Below are positions 46,121 through 57,239 of a DNA stretch of 64,000 bases, piece by piece. The notes under the pieces are model-generated. The model was not told the DNA's origin and ran no database searches. It was given only the letters and a program-made list of their open reading frames with translations. Made by a program: the position numbers and the translations under genes. The stretch is taken from assembly GCF_958298935.1 (NCBI RefSeq), contig NC_084924.1, positions 25,145,819 through 25,209,818 on the forward strand, given 5' to 3'. The DNA is from Phragmites australis (taxonomy: Eukaryota > Streptophyta > Magnoliopsida > Poales > Poaceae). Position 1 is the first letter of the stretch; each line of letters opens with the position of its first letter.

Positions 46121-46902
46121 CGTGTTATGTTTTGGGTATCTTTTTGCATGCTGGTTGTCAAAGGGGTGCAATGTTCGCAATTTTTGCACTCATGGTAGCT
46201 ACTACAGCTCTTGGTTCCTGTAATCCATCTTTCTGAACACGATACAGAAGTGACAAGTTTCACCGCATTCATGATTTTGCATAAATATTTCGTGCAGCCA
46301 CGACCTCCCTATATTTCACTCCCTTTTTCAGGTAGAAATGAGCAGTGGCATTTCATCTTCAAATCGATAAACAAATAAAATACTACTGTGCACGAACAGG
46401 TAAAAATGAGGTAAATTGGGTCATAATAGGATGCGTATTTGATTTTATTACTACTTCACTTAGGCATACCAATCAAAAAGTCAGGATTCAAGAAACTGGA
46501 ATAGACCTATTTTCTGAACACGACCAGTTTGCAAGAAATTGGGTTCTTCAAATTTGAAAGGAAAACAATGAGTTGATGAGAATTGAAGTAAATTTGAACG
46601 AATTGATGTTAAGTTTCTGGTGGTTTCCTGAACTGTTCTGAGTTGCCTACAGCAATTTCACAAGAAAATAGCAATGAAGACTCACTAGTCCTCCCGGGAC
46701 CAGACATGGCTCGCATCTTGCAGTCCAGAACTAAATCCTCGTCTTCTTGTAAACCAGCCAATCAACATTTGCATATGATATGAATTTGCTGTCATTCTCT
46801 TAATTTATGTAAAACACGGAGACACTATTACGTTGAATTCACGGAAACAGGGAGCCTACAGGTAACAACACCAAGAAAGACCTTTCTGGGTGTAATTCAC
46901 GA
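46121..46902. other. Intergenic region between two convergent genes
   Basis: Only 0.78 kb separate the stop codons of NOC3 and the Ninja-family exon, so both 3' UTRs must lie here. No transposon end or other gene is visible. Confidence 0.6.
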
Positions 46903-47333
46903 TTACATGCACACGGACGGCGAGGGGTTGACGACAATATGCCTAAGCGGGTTCGAGACGTCACCACCACCAGCGTGCTTCACAAACTCTGCAGGAGTGA
47001 GGAAGCTACCATGGCAGACACATACTATCCTCACATCATCGCCTTTCTTGTACCTATACAGGAAGCCATCAATCCTCTTGCCGTTAGGCCCTTCAACCTT
47101 GGAGGAGACCATTGGCATGTCCTCCATCATGATCTTCCTGATGTCCCCGCTGCTGCTTGTTCGCATTGTCAGGGACCCAAGCGTCCGCAGTTGAGGTTGC
47201 TCTGTCGCAGTGCTGTTTAGTGGCTTCCCAGTTGCTGTGATCGGTGGAGGAAGTACGTTATTTTGATTGGTACTATCTGAGGTTGATGGACGACTCGCGT
47301 CTGTGGACTGGCAAACTGCACTTCCACCAAGAC
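46903..47333 (-). CDS. Ninja-family (AFP-like) protein, last exon only
   Basis: Ninja/AFP proteins are nuclear adaptors that recruit TOPLESS co-repressors; they bind JAZ proteins in jasmonate signalling or ABI5 in abscisic acid signalling. The exon encodes the conserved C-terminal domain: [60 protein letters not shown], ending PSVCM. A serine/threonine-rich linker precedes it ([37 protein letters not shown]). A GT-AG acceptor (TTCTTCCCAG) lies at 47334-47335, so the exon begins at 47333 with two bases of a split codon. The N-terminal exon(s) with the EAR motif (LxLxL) are not in the window. They may be upstream of the transposons at 48.2-64 kb, or lost. Confidence 0.88.
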
Positions 47334-48240
47334 CTGGGAAGAAAATGGCAAGATTTTGAGATTCCATGATGGGGGGAATGCAAGCAGAAATTGGAGGAAC
47401 AGTTTATTCTGGACTTGATTGATCTTTTTATTCTTGACATCACACTGACAATGCAAGATTATTTGTTTAAAGTACCAATAACAGAATGGAATACCAATCA
47501 AATATCAAAATGCACTAAAAAAAGGAAACTTCAGAAAGGCTAAGAGGGCAATGATTCAAATGAATGAAACTTTTGATATGCACTTTGCAAATGCAAACAT
47601 ATAGAAGTTGTAGATTGTATGTGCGTCTTACATGATATAAATCAAGATGAACCATCCAGAATTGGATTGTTTAATCAAGTCATAGTGGCTTATTAATTAA
47701 AGTTGAAGCACCCCTTATCAAGATCAATTCGGAGATAGCCAACTAGCAACTGAACTCCATGGAACCAGTTGCACAGTGAGGAGAAATGGCAATTGATTTT
47801 TCATTGACGAGGGGAGAGTCAGTCTCGAAAGGGCATGGTTATCACTTGTCAGATAGCCAAATAGCATGTATTCAACTAACCTTGGGCACTGTGCAATGTG
47901 ATACAAGACTTTGTTGCCAGTATATCACATACATACAACCGTGTTATGAACTTGAGTTTCAACATGGGTGTGTTGTCTACATTTTTGTCCCTAACCACAT
48001 TCCACATATACAAATCATTCTCTTTTTCTGATGAATTTAATTTCTCTTTTGTTCATCAGTTGGAGAAGTGCAAGATCGCTTTCCCAGTTAGTTAGTTCAC
48101 TTCATGCAGTGAAACGACACAAGTTCTGATTCCTCCGCAATTATATTCCAACACCTGAATTGCAGTTTGCACCAAGCTTGAAATTGATCAGATACGTTGA
48201 CTTGAGCCGAAACTCGTGAGACTTGTGTGGCATAAACTAT
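47334..48240. other. Intron or upstream flank of the Ninja-family exon
   Basis: AT-rich sequence without coding motifs or repeats. It ends at the solo LTR, whose TSD is at 48241-48245. Confidence 0.5.
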
Positions 48241-48245
48241 AAGAC

Positions 48246-49007
48246 GGTTGATGATCGAAATTGACATATTGTGAAGAATTTCGGTTTTGGAAATTGTCTG
48301 GTTGACCGTGAACAGTACATGCGATCAGTGAGCAGTACTCCGACCAGCAAATAGTAATTGCGACCAGATGAGCAGTAGCCTCCGATCAGTGAATAGTGAT
48401 TTCAGGCCAGTGAACAATGATTTTAGATCAGTGAATAGTATTTTCAAACTAGTGAACATGATTAGTGGTCAAGACCAATGACCAGGCGACCAGTGATCAT
48501 AGTTTGTTACTGCAGTTGGTCTCCTGACAGATGGAAGAGTTGGTCTAATCTAGAAAGGCCGAACTACATTAAAACATATTTGGGTAAATATATGAGAGTT
48601 TTACGTGTTCAAATAGGAAATATATGTTTGTTATAGAAAGTTGGAAATCAGGTAAGAATAGCCGAATTATATCTGTAAGTCTTGTTCGGTTTGAATTAAG
48701 AGTCCTGATCTCTTACTGCTAAGACCTGCTGCCCTGTAAATATGAGAGAGTTGTGGTCGATTGAGGATATCAACCAATCAATCAAATCAATCTACTTTAC
48801 CCTTCGTCTTTTGCCTAGTTCATGTAATCCCGTTCTCTTTTCCAATCTATATTGCTTCCTGTTCTTGATTCCAACGACAAAGGACAAGCCACCGGCCATC
48901 TGCGCTCCGACGACGTAGTGCCACGACCAGGGTATCCTGGGTGTTACTCGTCGAATATTGTACACGAGGTGCTCAATGTCTTGGCGTGGCAACTTTTCGC
49001 GTCAACA
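48246..49007 (+). mobile_element. Solo LTR with perfect TSD AAGAC
   Basis: The ends are GGTTGA (first base changed from T) and TCAACA, an inverted pair. AAGAC flanks it at 48241-48245 and 49008-49012. No internal retroelement sequence is present, so it is a solo LTR of 762 bp. It carries a tandem array of GACCAGTGAATAGT-type units (48313-48515) and, near 48736-48780, 'gtaaatatgagagagttgtg' followed by a CAATCAATCAA run, promoter- or leader-like text. The strand is inferred. Confidence 0.8.
48313..48515. repeat. Tandem array of ~24-27 bp GACCAGTGA/ATAGT units
   Basis: About eight units with the common words GATCAGTGA or GACCAGTGA and AATAGTGATTT occur in series, degenerating at both ends. They lie in the 5' half of the solo LTR. 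Confidence 0.85.
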
Positions 49008-49018
49008 AAGACCTACTC

Positions 49019-49142
49019 TGAAAGGGCCTAACCTCCATAGATTGTAGCTGTGTTGTACCCTTGGCCAGGGCTTGAATTTCTTGTGAACTAGCGTCATGAT
49101 CACGGGAGGAAGGAATAGGGGCAGGCGAGTAGGAGATAGGCG

Positions 49143-49222
<80 letters not shown>

Positions 49223-49496
49223 GGAGGTAAACTAATTGCTTAGTTGATCATGGCTTAATGTTGAGTATATATAGCCGGCTAGGAGATATACCAGCCGGCT
49301 TACAAAGATCTCATTCAAATCCACTTCTATCTCTAATCTTATCTCTAATTCTAACCCGATTTAAACTAACCAAACCATATCTTATCTCCTAAACAGAATC
49401 TGATTCAAATCACCAAACCAACTGGGACTATTATCTCCTAAACCGACTAGACTCTCATCTCCTAAACCAACCCTGTATCAACCTTGCTGCTATACA
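49019..49496 (-). repeat. 3' LTR of the 49019-54127 element
   Basis: 478 bp, beginning TGAAAGGGCCTAACC and ending GCTATACA on the plus strand. It contains the GA microsatellite at 49145-49222. Confidence 0.9.
49145..49222. repeat. (GA)n microsatellite in the 3' LTR
   Basis: About 38 GA units with one TA interruption near the end. The 5' LTR has a shorter run at the same position (53915-53962). Confidence 0.97.
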
Positions 49497-51039
49497 CCCT
49501 CTCCCCCCGGCAATAGCTCATCCTCGAGCTGGAACTCTGGGTAGTCCTTGAAATCCTGGACGGGCTCCCAGGTAACTTTTGTAGCTATCATATCGTCCCA
49601 TTGAACCAACACATGCCACACACCACGTCTGATGCTTGCGCAGAGCACTTATCTAGATGCGGCAAAGCTGGAGGAGGATCACCATGATAGCTCTTGAGGA
49701 GGCCCACATGAAAGACATCATGCAGCTGGGCACCTTCTGGAAGTTGCAGGCGGTAGGCCACTGAGCCCACTCGGATCACCATGATAGCGCTTGAGGAGGC
49801 CCACATGGAAGACATCATGCAGCTGGGCACCTTCTGGAAGTTGCAAGTGGTAGGCCACTGAGCCCACCCTTGACACCACCTAAAACGATCCAACATAGCG
49901 AGATCCAAGCCTGCCTGCCAGTCGTGTAGATAGTGTTTGTGCCTGGCGGTGAAGAAGATGAAGCCAGACCCAGCCACCTACATTGAAGACGGCCTCCCGA
50001 TGCCGTGCGTTGTAGTACTACTTGCTGTACCGCTAGGCTTGAAGCAGACGTTCCCAGACAACCATCAAGAACTCATCACGCTCACGGATCATGTCGTCAA
50101 CGGCAATCACTTGTGCTACACCTTGCATCCATGGTAGGAGGGTCAACAGGTGCCTGCCATAGACCACGCGAAATGGCAACATACACAGAGATGAATGGTA
50201 TTACGTGTTGTAGCAGTACTCAGACCAAGGAAGCCAATCCATCCATGTGCGAGGCCGGTTGCCTGTGATGCACCACAAGTACATGGTGATGACCTTATTG
50301 ACAGCCTCCGTCTACCCATCAGATTGTGGGTGGAACATTGTGCTCATGTGGAGACGTCCACCTACCATCTTGAAGAGATCCTTCCAAAAGTGACTTGTAA
50401 AGACTTGGTCACGATCACTCACAATGGACATCAGAAACCCATGAAGGCGCACAATGTCATCGAAGAAGGCGCGCACGACTGAAGCCGCTGTGTAGGGGTG
50501 ATCGAGCGTGATGAAATGGGCGTACTTGGAGAAGTGATCAATGACGGTGAGGATGACAAACTTACGTGCACCTTGGGCAAACCCTCCACAGAATGCATGG
50601 AGATGTCAACCCATATACTGGAGGGGACCGCCAGGGGCTGCAGCAGGCCAGGAGGGTGCAAAGTCTCCATCTTGTTGCGTTGGCAGACAACACACACATG
50701 GATGAAGTCGCAGAAGAGCCGCCGATCATGCGGAATGTAGAAGTCTGCCTGCAAGCAATGGAGCATCTTCTGAATTCCCTTGTGGCGAGTGCAATGTGCG
50801 GCCTGCAGCAAGGCCGGCCGCAAATAAGACGATGTGGTCAGGAACACGCGACGGCCATACATGATCAAGCTGTTGGCGAACTGCCATAGTGAACCTAACT
50901 CGCCGACTGTAATATTATCGCACATAGCCACCATCTCAGCGTTGACCTCCACGTCGTGGCGTATGTTGTTGAATACTTGAAACATGGGTCTCAAGATGGC
51001 TAAGAGCTCCCTTTGGTCAGCATCACGGCGGGAGGGCAT
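49497..51039 (-). pseudogene. Integrase and chromodomain remnant
   Basis: On the minus strand from 51039: FLTTSSYLRPALLQAAHCTR, HKGIQKMLHCLQADFYIPHD and CVVCQRNKMETLHPPGLLQP (zinc-finger region), then IWVDISM and GLPKVHVS around the first catalytic Asp, after which the frame is lost. Further on is [20 protein letters not shown], seen twice because of a local ~100-bp duplication near 49680-49860. The chromodomain is at about 49620-49505: [20 protein letters not shown] and KDYPEFQLEDELLPGG. The chromodomain targets integration to modified chromatin in this clade. Confidence 0.85.
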
Positions 51040-51990
51040 CGGCCACAGTGTTGAGGCGCCATGGTCAAAACTCTATTGCAAAGTCGAACCCGAATAGCTT
51101 GTTGATCAACTAATGTTGTGGAATGGTTGACATGTGTTGGTCCAATATAAACTTGAGACTGTAAGGACCACCAATGATGGATTGCTTGCACAAGACCGAT
51201 CAGTTCGCACTATGATGCGAGCTTGACATGACGAGCAATGAATGGATGATTGAAGAAAGCTAGAGCGCCAGTGCCCTGGTGGAGCATTGCGCCAAAGGAT
51301 AATATTGGAGGCATCATAGTCGATGATGAAGAGCTTGTCGAAGTCTAGTAGTTGCAAAACCGACGCACTAGAGAGAGCGGCCTCAAGAGCTTGGAATGTT
51401 GAATTCGCCTTTAGCGACCACTGAAACATATCCTTTTTTAGGAGCTTTGTTAGTGGTGCTGCGATGATGCTGAAGTCCTAGATAAACTTGCAGTAGTATC
51501 CAACGAGGTGCAAGAAGCTGTGCAGGCCCTGAGCAGAGTGGGGGCGCGACCAGTCGACCACAGCCTGAACCTTCTCGCCATCCATGGCCATTCCGTTTGC
51601 CGAGATGATGTGGCTCAAATAAGCAACAAATGATGTGACGAACATGCACTTGGAGCACTTGAGGAACAACACATGTTGACGTAGGAACTCAAAGTCGGCC
51701 ATAACATGATGTAGATGCTTCAAACAAGACGAATTGTAAATCAAAATGTCATAAAAAAACACTAGTACAAATTGGCGTAGAAACAACCACATCATATCAT
51801 TCATCAAAGCATGGAACATCATAGAGCATTGTTAACCCAAAAGGTGTCATCAGGCACTCGAAGTGGCCGTGGTGCATCTGGAAAGTCATCTTCTCGATAT
51901 TGACGAGGTGCATGCGCACCTAATGATATCCGAAGCGAAGATCGAGCTTAGTGAAGTAGCATGCACCATGCCATTGTGTCTAGCACTAGA
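51040..51990 (-). pseudogene. RT / RNase H remnant with mutated catalytic site
   Basis: Minus strand 51822-51478 reads MMFHALMNDM, then FVLVFFYDILIYNSSCLKHL, VLFLKCSKCMFV, AYLSHIISANGMAMDGEKVQ and GLHSFLHLVGYYCKFI. The catalytic loop is FFYD where the family has FxDD, so one catalytic Asp is Tyr. RNase H start (51429-51300): FQALEAALSSASVLQLLDFD, KLFIIDYDASN. There are several stops and frame changes. Confidence 0.9.
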
Positions 51991-52640
51991 TGAATCATGT
52001 GATCACGAGAGCATTGCGGCGATAAGCCATGTCGTTTTGCAAATAATCCGTCGAAGTCCCATAACAGCCCGTCCAAGTCATCACCGCGGATGGCATGAGC
52101 TTCCATCCAGTGAATATCCTGCCGAGGGGACCCAATCCTTTCCAAAAGACCCAGCGGTCACCATGCCAAAACACCATGCAGAGGTCATCGAAATCCCACA
52201 AAATTGACCTGAGGGTACGCAGACATTGAACCCCCAAGACGACGTCGTAGCCGCCCAATGGAATGGCGTAGCAATCCACCCTGAAGTCTTCCAGGTCTAT
52301 GAGCATAGGTAGGTCAGCACACAGACCCTCGCAACCCACCTTGTCGCCATTGGCAATCGCAACGTTCAAGCCGGTACGCGGCCTGATCGATAGGCCGATG
52401 TGACGGGCCAGCACCTCGTTGATGAAGTTGTGGGTGGAGCCGAAGTCAAGTAGCGCGAGAAGCTCCTAGTTGTTGATGATGACACGAAGCTACATCGTTT
52501 CCTCTACACAGATGTTTGTGAGTGCGTGAAGGGAGACAACCGGGTTGCCGGAGCACTCGGACAGTGTCATCGGGGCCGTCGTCGTCGTCGTAGTCAGTCA
52601 CCTTGATGTAAAAGAGATGCTGACAGCGATGATCGCACAT
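51991..52640 (-). pseudogene. Aspartic protease remnant
   Basis: Minus strand around 52460-51995 reads ALLDFGSTHNFINEVLARHI, then GLNVAIANGDKVGCEGLCAD, FRVDCYAIPLGGYDVVLGVQ, CLRTL and ILWDFDDLCMVFWHGDR. The signature is D-F-G-S instead of D-S-G-S, so the catalytic Asp is kept and the neighbouring Ser is Phe. Downstream frame breaks are present. Confidence 0.8.
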
Positions 52641-53500
52641 ACTGCTCATCACAGTTATAACACAGCCCCTCCTTGCGCCTTTGCTAGTTCTGCCGGAGAC
52701 AGGTGATGGAACGGGTGTGGGGGGGGGGAGTTATCGCAACTAGACCCAAGATCGATACATGTGCCCCAGGTGGCTTGGGCACTACTAGCACCCGGCTTGG
52801 TGCGCGGGCTGGAGAGCGCATAGTCGAAGTAGAGCCATCTGTTGTCTAGGCACAACGTTCATACACACCTAGAGGTCCTTCGGGTCCTGAAGCTCAACAT
52901 CGATGCAAACATGATCCGACAAGCTTGCAGTAAACAATTGAACCTGCTGTGCCGAGGAGAGAGGATTGACACGACACAAAAAGATCCTGGAACTTCTCCA
53001 CGTAACCTTCAACTGTAGTTGGAAAAGACGGATGCGCCAATTCGCCTAGAGGATTGTTCCAAAGTGGTGGTCCAAAACGAAGATGGCACAGCTCCTTGAA
53101 GCACGCCCAGGAGGGCGTGACAACGATGTTCCAGCATATAGTACCAATGTTGAGCTATGCCGACAAGGTGATAGGCCGCCAACCATACCTTGTCACTCTC
53201 TAGTGTACGTTGGCCACGAAAGAAGTGTTTGCAGCGATTTAGCCACACAAGCGGATCCTCTTTGCCATCAAAGGTCGAGAACTCGAGCTTGTGAAAACGA
53301 GGCACACCGGTGTTGCTGCATGTATGACCATGGTCCATGGCTCTGCTAGCCTGCGAAACAGATGGAAATTAGAGTGGTGGAAAAGTGAGGATGGGCGATG
53401 GTGAGTGGCGAAATTGGATGTGTTGGATGGTGGTGGTGGGCTGCAGTTGGGGAGGGGGCTATTGCGACAATGGTAGGATGCTTGACGTGACACTCGTGGC
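52641..53500 (-). pseudogene. Gag remnant of the 49019-54127 element
   Basis: Minus strand 53338-53009 reads RFHKLEFSTFDGKEDPLVWL, NRCKHFFRGQRTLESDKVWL and AAYHLVGIAQHWYYMLEH, then the frame shifts. Further fragments run to 52860 (VELQDPKDL-like). This is the capsid region of a chromovirus gag. A zinc-knuckle region lies near 52640-52690 but is degenerate. Confidence 0.85.
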
Positions 53501-53773
53501 TGTCAGTAGGGTTGTTGTCGGAGAAGTTGCTGCTACACTGGCTGGCCTGCTAGTGTGTATTGTTGCCACCTGCGACAAAGCATCCTGCGAGCACTTGTCA
53601 ACCACCGATTGCTGCGAAGACATGGTGGTCACCTATGAGGACATCCGAGCCATCTGTTGCGAAGATATATTGCATGCTCAGCTGCAAGTTGGCTACCACC
53701 TTAGCCAAGGTGTCCACGGCCTAAGAGCTAGCGCCCTCGCCAGAGTCAGAACATGGCATCCCCGATACCAAAT
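53501..53773 (-). other. Leader and PBS of the 49019-54127 element
   Basis: Includes the PBS at about 53759-53770. The open frame at 53385-53786 on the plus strand is low-complexity and antisense to gag. No other feature. Confidence 0.6.
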
Positions 53774-53911
53774 TGCTAGGGCCTAACCTCTGTAGATTGT
53801 AGCTATGTTGTACCCTTGGCCGGGGCCTGAAGTTCTTGTGAACTAGCACCATGATCATGGCATGGTGATCACGACAGGAAGGAACAAGGGCAGGTGAGCA
53901 GGAGATAGACG

Positions 53912-53964
<53 letters not shown>

Positions 53965-54127
53965 GCTAGTTCACGGTGACATCGTCTTATTTGCGCAAAA
54001 CTGAATCTGATTCAAATCATCAAACCAAATTGGACTATTATCTCCTAAACCGACTGGACCCTCATCTCCTAAACCGACTCTGGATCAACCATGTGTGTGC
54101 TGGCTATACTGCTTGCCGGTCATAACA
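53774..54127 (-). repeat. 5' LTR of the 49019-54127 element
   Basis: Begins TGCTAGGGCCTAACC and ends CATAACA before TSD TACTC. A GA microsatellite is at 53915-53962. Compared with the 3' LTR it has lost sequence right of the GA run and differs near the outer end. Confidence 0.85.
53915..53962. repeat. (GA)n microsatellite in the 5' LTR
   Basis: About 24 GA units, shorter than the run in the 3' LTR. Confidence 0.97.
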
Positions 54128-54204
54128 TACTCATTCTTCAAGTTGTGATGGGTAATTTGTGGCTGTGACCATTGACAGCATATCAAAGTCAAGAAGAGGC
54201 TGGT

Positions 54205-55500
54205 TGTCGGTGAATCAGGAACCGGGGGTCCCCGAATCCCGAGGCCAGGCCAGCAATCCGCCACGTGGCACCATCCCGTGGAGTCTCCTCCGCGAGGTAA
54301 AAAAGATTAAGTCCCAGGAGAGGGCGCTCGGGGCCACAGTCAGTGGTCCCCGAGTACCCAAGTTCCCCGATGATCTACGAAGTCTAAGTGCCTGGAAGAA
54401 AGTGTTCGGGAAGGTGTACGGTGGCTCCCAAGCACCCGATTCCCCCGACGATCAGGAAAGCTAAGTACCGAGAGAAATGTGCCCGGGGCCACGAGTGGTG
54501 GCCCCCTGGGCGCCCAAGTATCCCGAGGACCCACAGAAGTAAGCTCCGGGAGAGAGTGCTCGGGGCTGCGTGCAGCGGCCCCCGAGCACTCGGTCCCCCG
54601 AGTATCCGTACAAGCGTGCCCGGGAGAGAGTACTAGGGGAGGTGAACAGTACCCCCAAGCACTCGGTTCCCCAACGATCAAGAAAGGACATTCTCGGGAG
54701 AGAGTGCTCGGGGAGGTGAGCAGTGACCCCCGAGCACTCGGTTCCCCGACGACTCAGAGAGCCCCCCCGACAGTGGCCCCCGAGGGGCCCACTGATGAGG
54801 TGTCAGCCAGTCAAAGGCCCAAGGTCGCATTTAAAAAGCGCGCGTGGCCTGTCACCTCCAACTGCTCCCGCCACGCTCAGTGTCAGCTCCTACCACATTC
54901 TGGCAGAAGGGCGTGGGGTCATTGAATGCACGGGTCCCATCTCGTGCCATCCGGCCTGTCTCGGGATAACGTCGTAAGGGCCGAGGCATTCCGTCTGCCG
55001 CGCTGCTGTGGCAGGAGAACAAGACCGGGCGGGCACACCGGGCCGCTCTGCGGCTGCCCGGTGGGCCCTCTCCACGGCGCCCGTTACTAGTGCATTTATG
55101 GTGACGGATGACCGGGCGTGGTATGCATTTTTTCCAACCCTGATCATCTCGCACAGAGGCTATGATGACGCCCTTTCCATTTATGGTGTCTCGGAACTCG
55201 TGCCCCCCTCCCGTTCGGGGCACGCTACTGTCGGCGGGTATTTAAAGCCGCTGGCAGCACGGACACAGGGCGGACGCTCAAAGAGGTGAATCAATCGTTC
55301 AGTTTTTGAAGCTTTGAAATTTCTGAGCAAGCTCGACAAGTTAGACGATCCCAGAGAAGTTTTTGAGGTAGCGAAGAGAAGAGCATACCGAAGAACAAGG
55401 AGCCTCAGGCTCTAAGATAGATAATATTTTTGTAACCAGCAACATCCTTGAGGGACATTCTCAAGACATTTATAGTATCCATACAGGAGTAGGGTGTTAC
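54205..55500 (+). repeat. 5' LTR of the Tat-lineage element (right end approximate)
   Basis: Starts TGTCGGTGAATCAGGAACC. It has an array of hairpin-forming repeats at 54310-54770 and a TATTTAAAG promoter-like tract near 55239. The right boundary is uncertain, because neither a CA end nor a clean PBS could be seen before gag at 55605. Confidence 0.7.
54310..54770. repeat. ~75-bp tandem repeats, each with a TGCTCGGGG ... CCCCGAGCA inverted pair
   Basis: Six units start near 54318, 54398, 54470, 54549, 54621 and 54699. Most contain GAGAGAGTGCTCGGGG, a short loop and CCCCCGAGCACTCGGT. The arms of 9-10 bp can pair within each unit. The array is in the U3 half of the LTR. Confidence 0.85.
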
Positions 55501-55604
55501 GCCTCTGTGTGGCCCGAACCTGTCTAAACACCACCGCATTTACTCCGTTCCACATTAGATCATTCCACCCTGAACTTGTTTGTCTGTTTCCTTCTGTAGA
55601 AAAA

Positions 55605-57031
55605 ATGGCCGGTGGTCATCGCCTCCAGCGCTTCGGCTCCAGCTCCAGCGGGGAAATGGAGCCCCTCGCACAGGAGGCCCCAGTCGCTGCTGCGTCCCAG
55701 CAGCAGCCGCGATCTACACGCACGGCATCCCCCTCTCAAGGGGACCAGGGCGCTGGGCCCAGCAGGGCCGCCGCCGCCATCGCCGGTGCACCACCCAACC
55801 CCCAGCAGGCGGCCGAAACTCCTGCCACCATATCCGCGTCTTGACAGCGCCAGGCGCCTCTCCGGCGTAGACTCGCCTTCGACGAGGCCAGTCCCGGGAG
55901 CGCGCTGCTTGCGGCGCACGCTCTCCTCAGGCATCCGCCAGTCCAGGCGGCGGGGGAAACCCCGGAGGGCCGCTGGCTCTAGGAAGTCGCCACCCTAGTC
56001 GGCACGGCCCGCCGTCAGGTGCTGGCCGAAAGTTCCCGCGCCACCACCCAGCGTGGCGCCACTAGGACCGGCCCATCGTTGGGTGGCGTTCGCGCTGGCC
56101 GGGGGGCCTCCAGGCGGAGCGCCGCCCCCCTGGACACTTCCGGGACCCAGGACCTCCGCTTACACCTCAACGAGCGGAGGGGCATCGAAGACGTGCACGT
56201 CACTCTTGAGCGCCAGCGGGAGACCGGGCAGGAGGCTGAAGCTGAGGACCATTGCCGGCCCATGATCGCCGGGGCTCCCCAGCTCGCCGGTGATCACCAC
56301 CCAAGGGTGCTGCCCACGCCGCAGGGTACGGCACCGGTTGCCGAGCTTTCACCAGTGAACTCCGTCGGGTCAAATGGCCCACCAAGTTCCGCCCCGAGCT
56401 GCCAGAGAAGTACGACGGGTCCATCGACCCCGTCGAGTTCCTCCAGATATACACCACCGCTGTCCAGGCGGCTGGTGGCAGCGAAAAGGTGATGGCTAAC
56501 TACTTTCATGTTGCCTTGAGAGGCTCTGCCCGCTCTTGGCTTATGAACTTACCCCCAGGATCTATCAGCTCATGGGATGATCTTTGCCACAAGTTCGTGA
56601 CTAATTTTCATGGCACATTCACGCGCCTCGGCCTGGAGTGCGACCTCCATGCCGTCAAGCAGCAGGAGGGGGAGACGCAGCGGCGCTTTATTCAGCGCTT
56701 CAGCCAGGTCCACAACACCATCTTGCGGATAACCCTCCACACCGTCATTGTCGCATTCCGGCAGGGCGTCCGCGACGAGCGGATGCTCGAAAAGCTAGGC
56801 ACGCACGAGGTCGAGACCACCGCGGAACTTTTTGTGCTGGCCGACAAGTGCGCCAAGGCAGCGGAAGCTCGGGCGTGGCACGTTCCGCGCCCTGAGCACC
56901 CCGCCGCCGATCAACCAGGTCCTTCCCGCTCCGACAGGCGGGAAAAGAAAAAGAGAAGGAGGCGTGAGGCTGTCCCCGTCGAACCAGCCCCGGGCCTCGC
57001 CCGTGGGCCGGCTCAAGAGTCCGACCGCTAG
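55605..57031 (+). pseudogene. Gag of the Tat-lineage element
   Basis: An ATG at 55605 opens MAGGHRLQRFGSSSSGE and stops at 55842-55844. The capsid core is at 56489-57031: MMANYFHVALRGSARSWLMN, LPPGSISSWDDLCHKFVTNF, KQQEGETQRRFIQRFSQVHN, GVRDERMLEKLGTHEVETTA, ELFVLADKCAKAAEA, then a basic tail REKKKRRRRE. The part between is in different frames, so at least two shifts and one stop disrupt it. This protein normally packages element RNA. Confidence 0.9.
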
Positions 57032-57239
57032 CAAGCACGCCGGGCGGCCGCCGACAGACGGCCCGCGCCCGCGAGGGCTCCAGCCCGAGCCCTTCCTAGG
57101 GCTCCGGCTCCCGCAAGGGCTCCGACCCCTGCTCCTGCGGGGCCCGAGCCGGGGAAGTGGTGCCCGATTCACCAGACCAGGTGGCATGACCTCACAGAGT
57201 GCCGCACGGCAAGGGCCTCATCGAGTAGTGCCAAAGGGA

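Larger units (their letters stand above)
49019..54127 (-). mobile_element. Ty3/gypsy chromovirus (chromodomain-bearing), minus strand
   Basis: LTRs are 49019-49496 and 53774-54127. TSD TACTC is at 49014-49018 and 54128-54132. The PBS (TGGTATCGGG, complement of 53761-53770) begins three bases after the 5' LTR, and a polypurine tract (complement of 49497-49508) adjoins the 3' LTR. The gene order on the minus strand is gag, protease, RT, RNase H, integrase, chromodomain. All are damaged. The element is inserted 11 bp beyond the solo LTR end. The 5' LTR is shorter than the 3' LTR (354 against 478 bp), and each contains a GA run. Confidence 0.92.
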
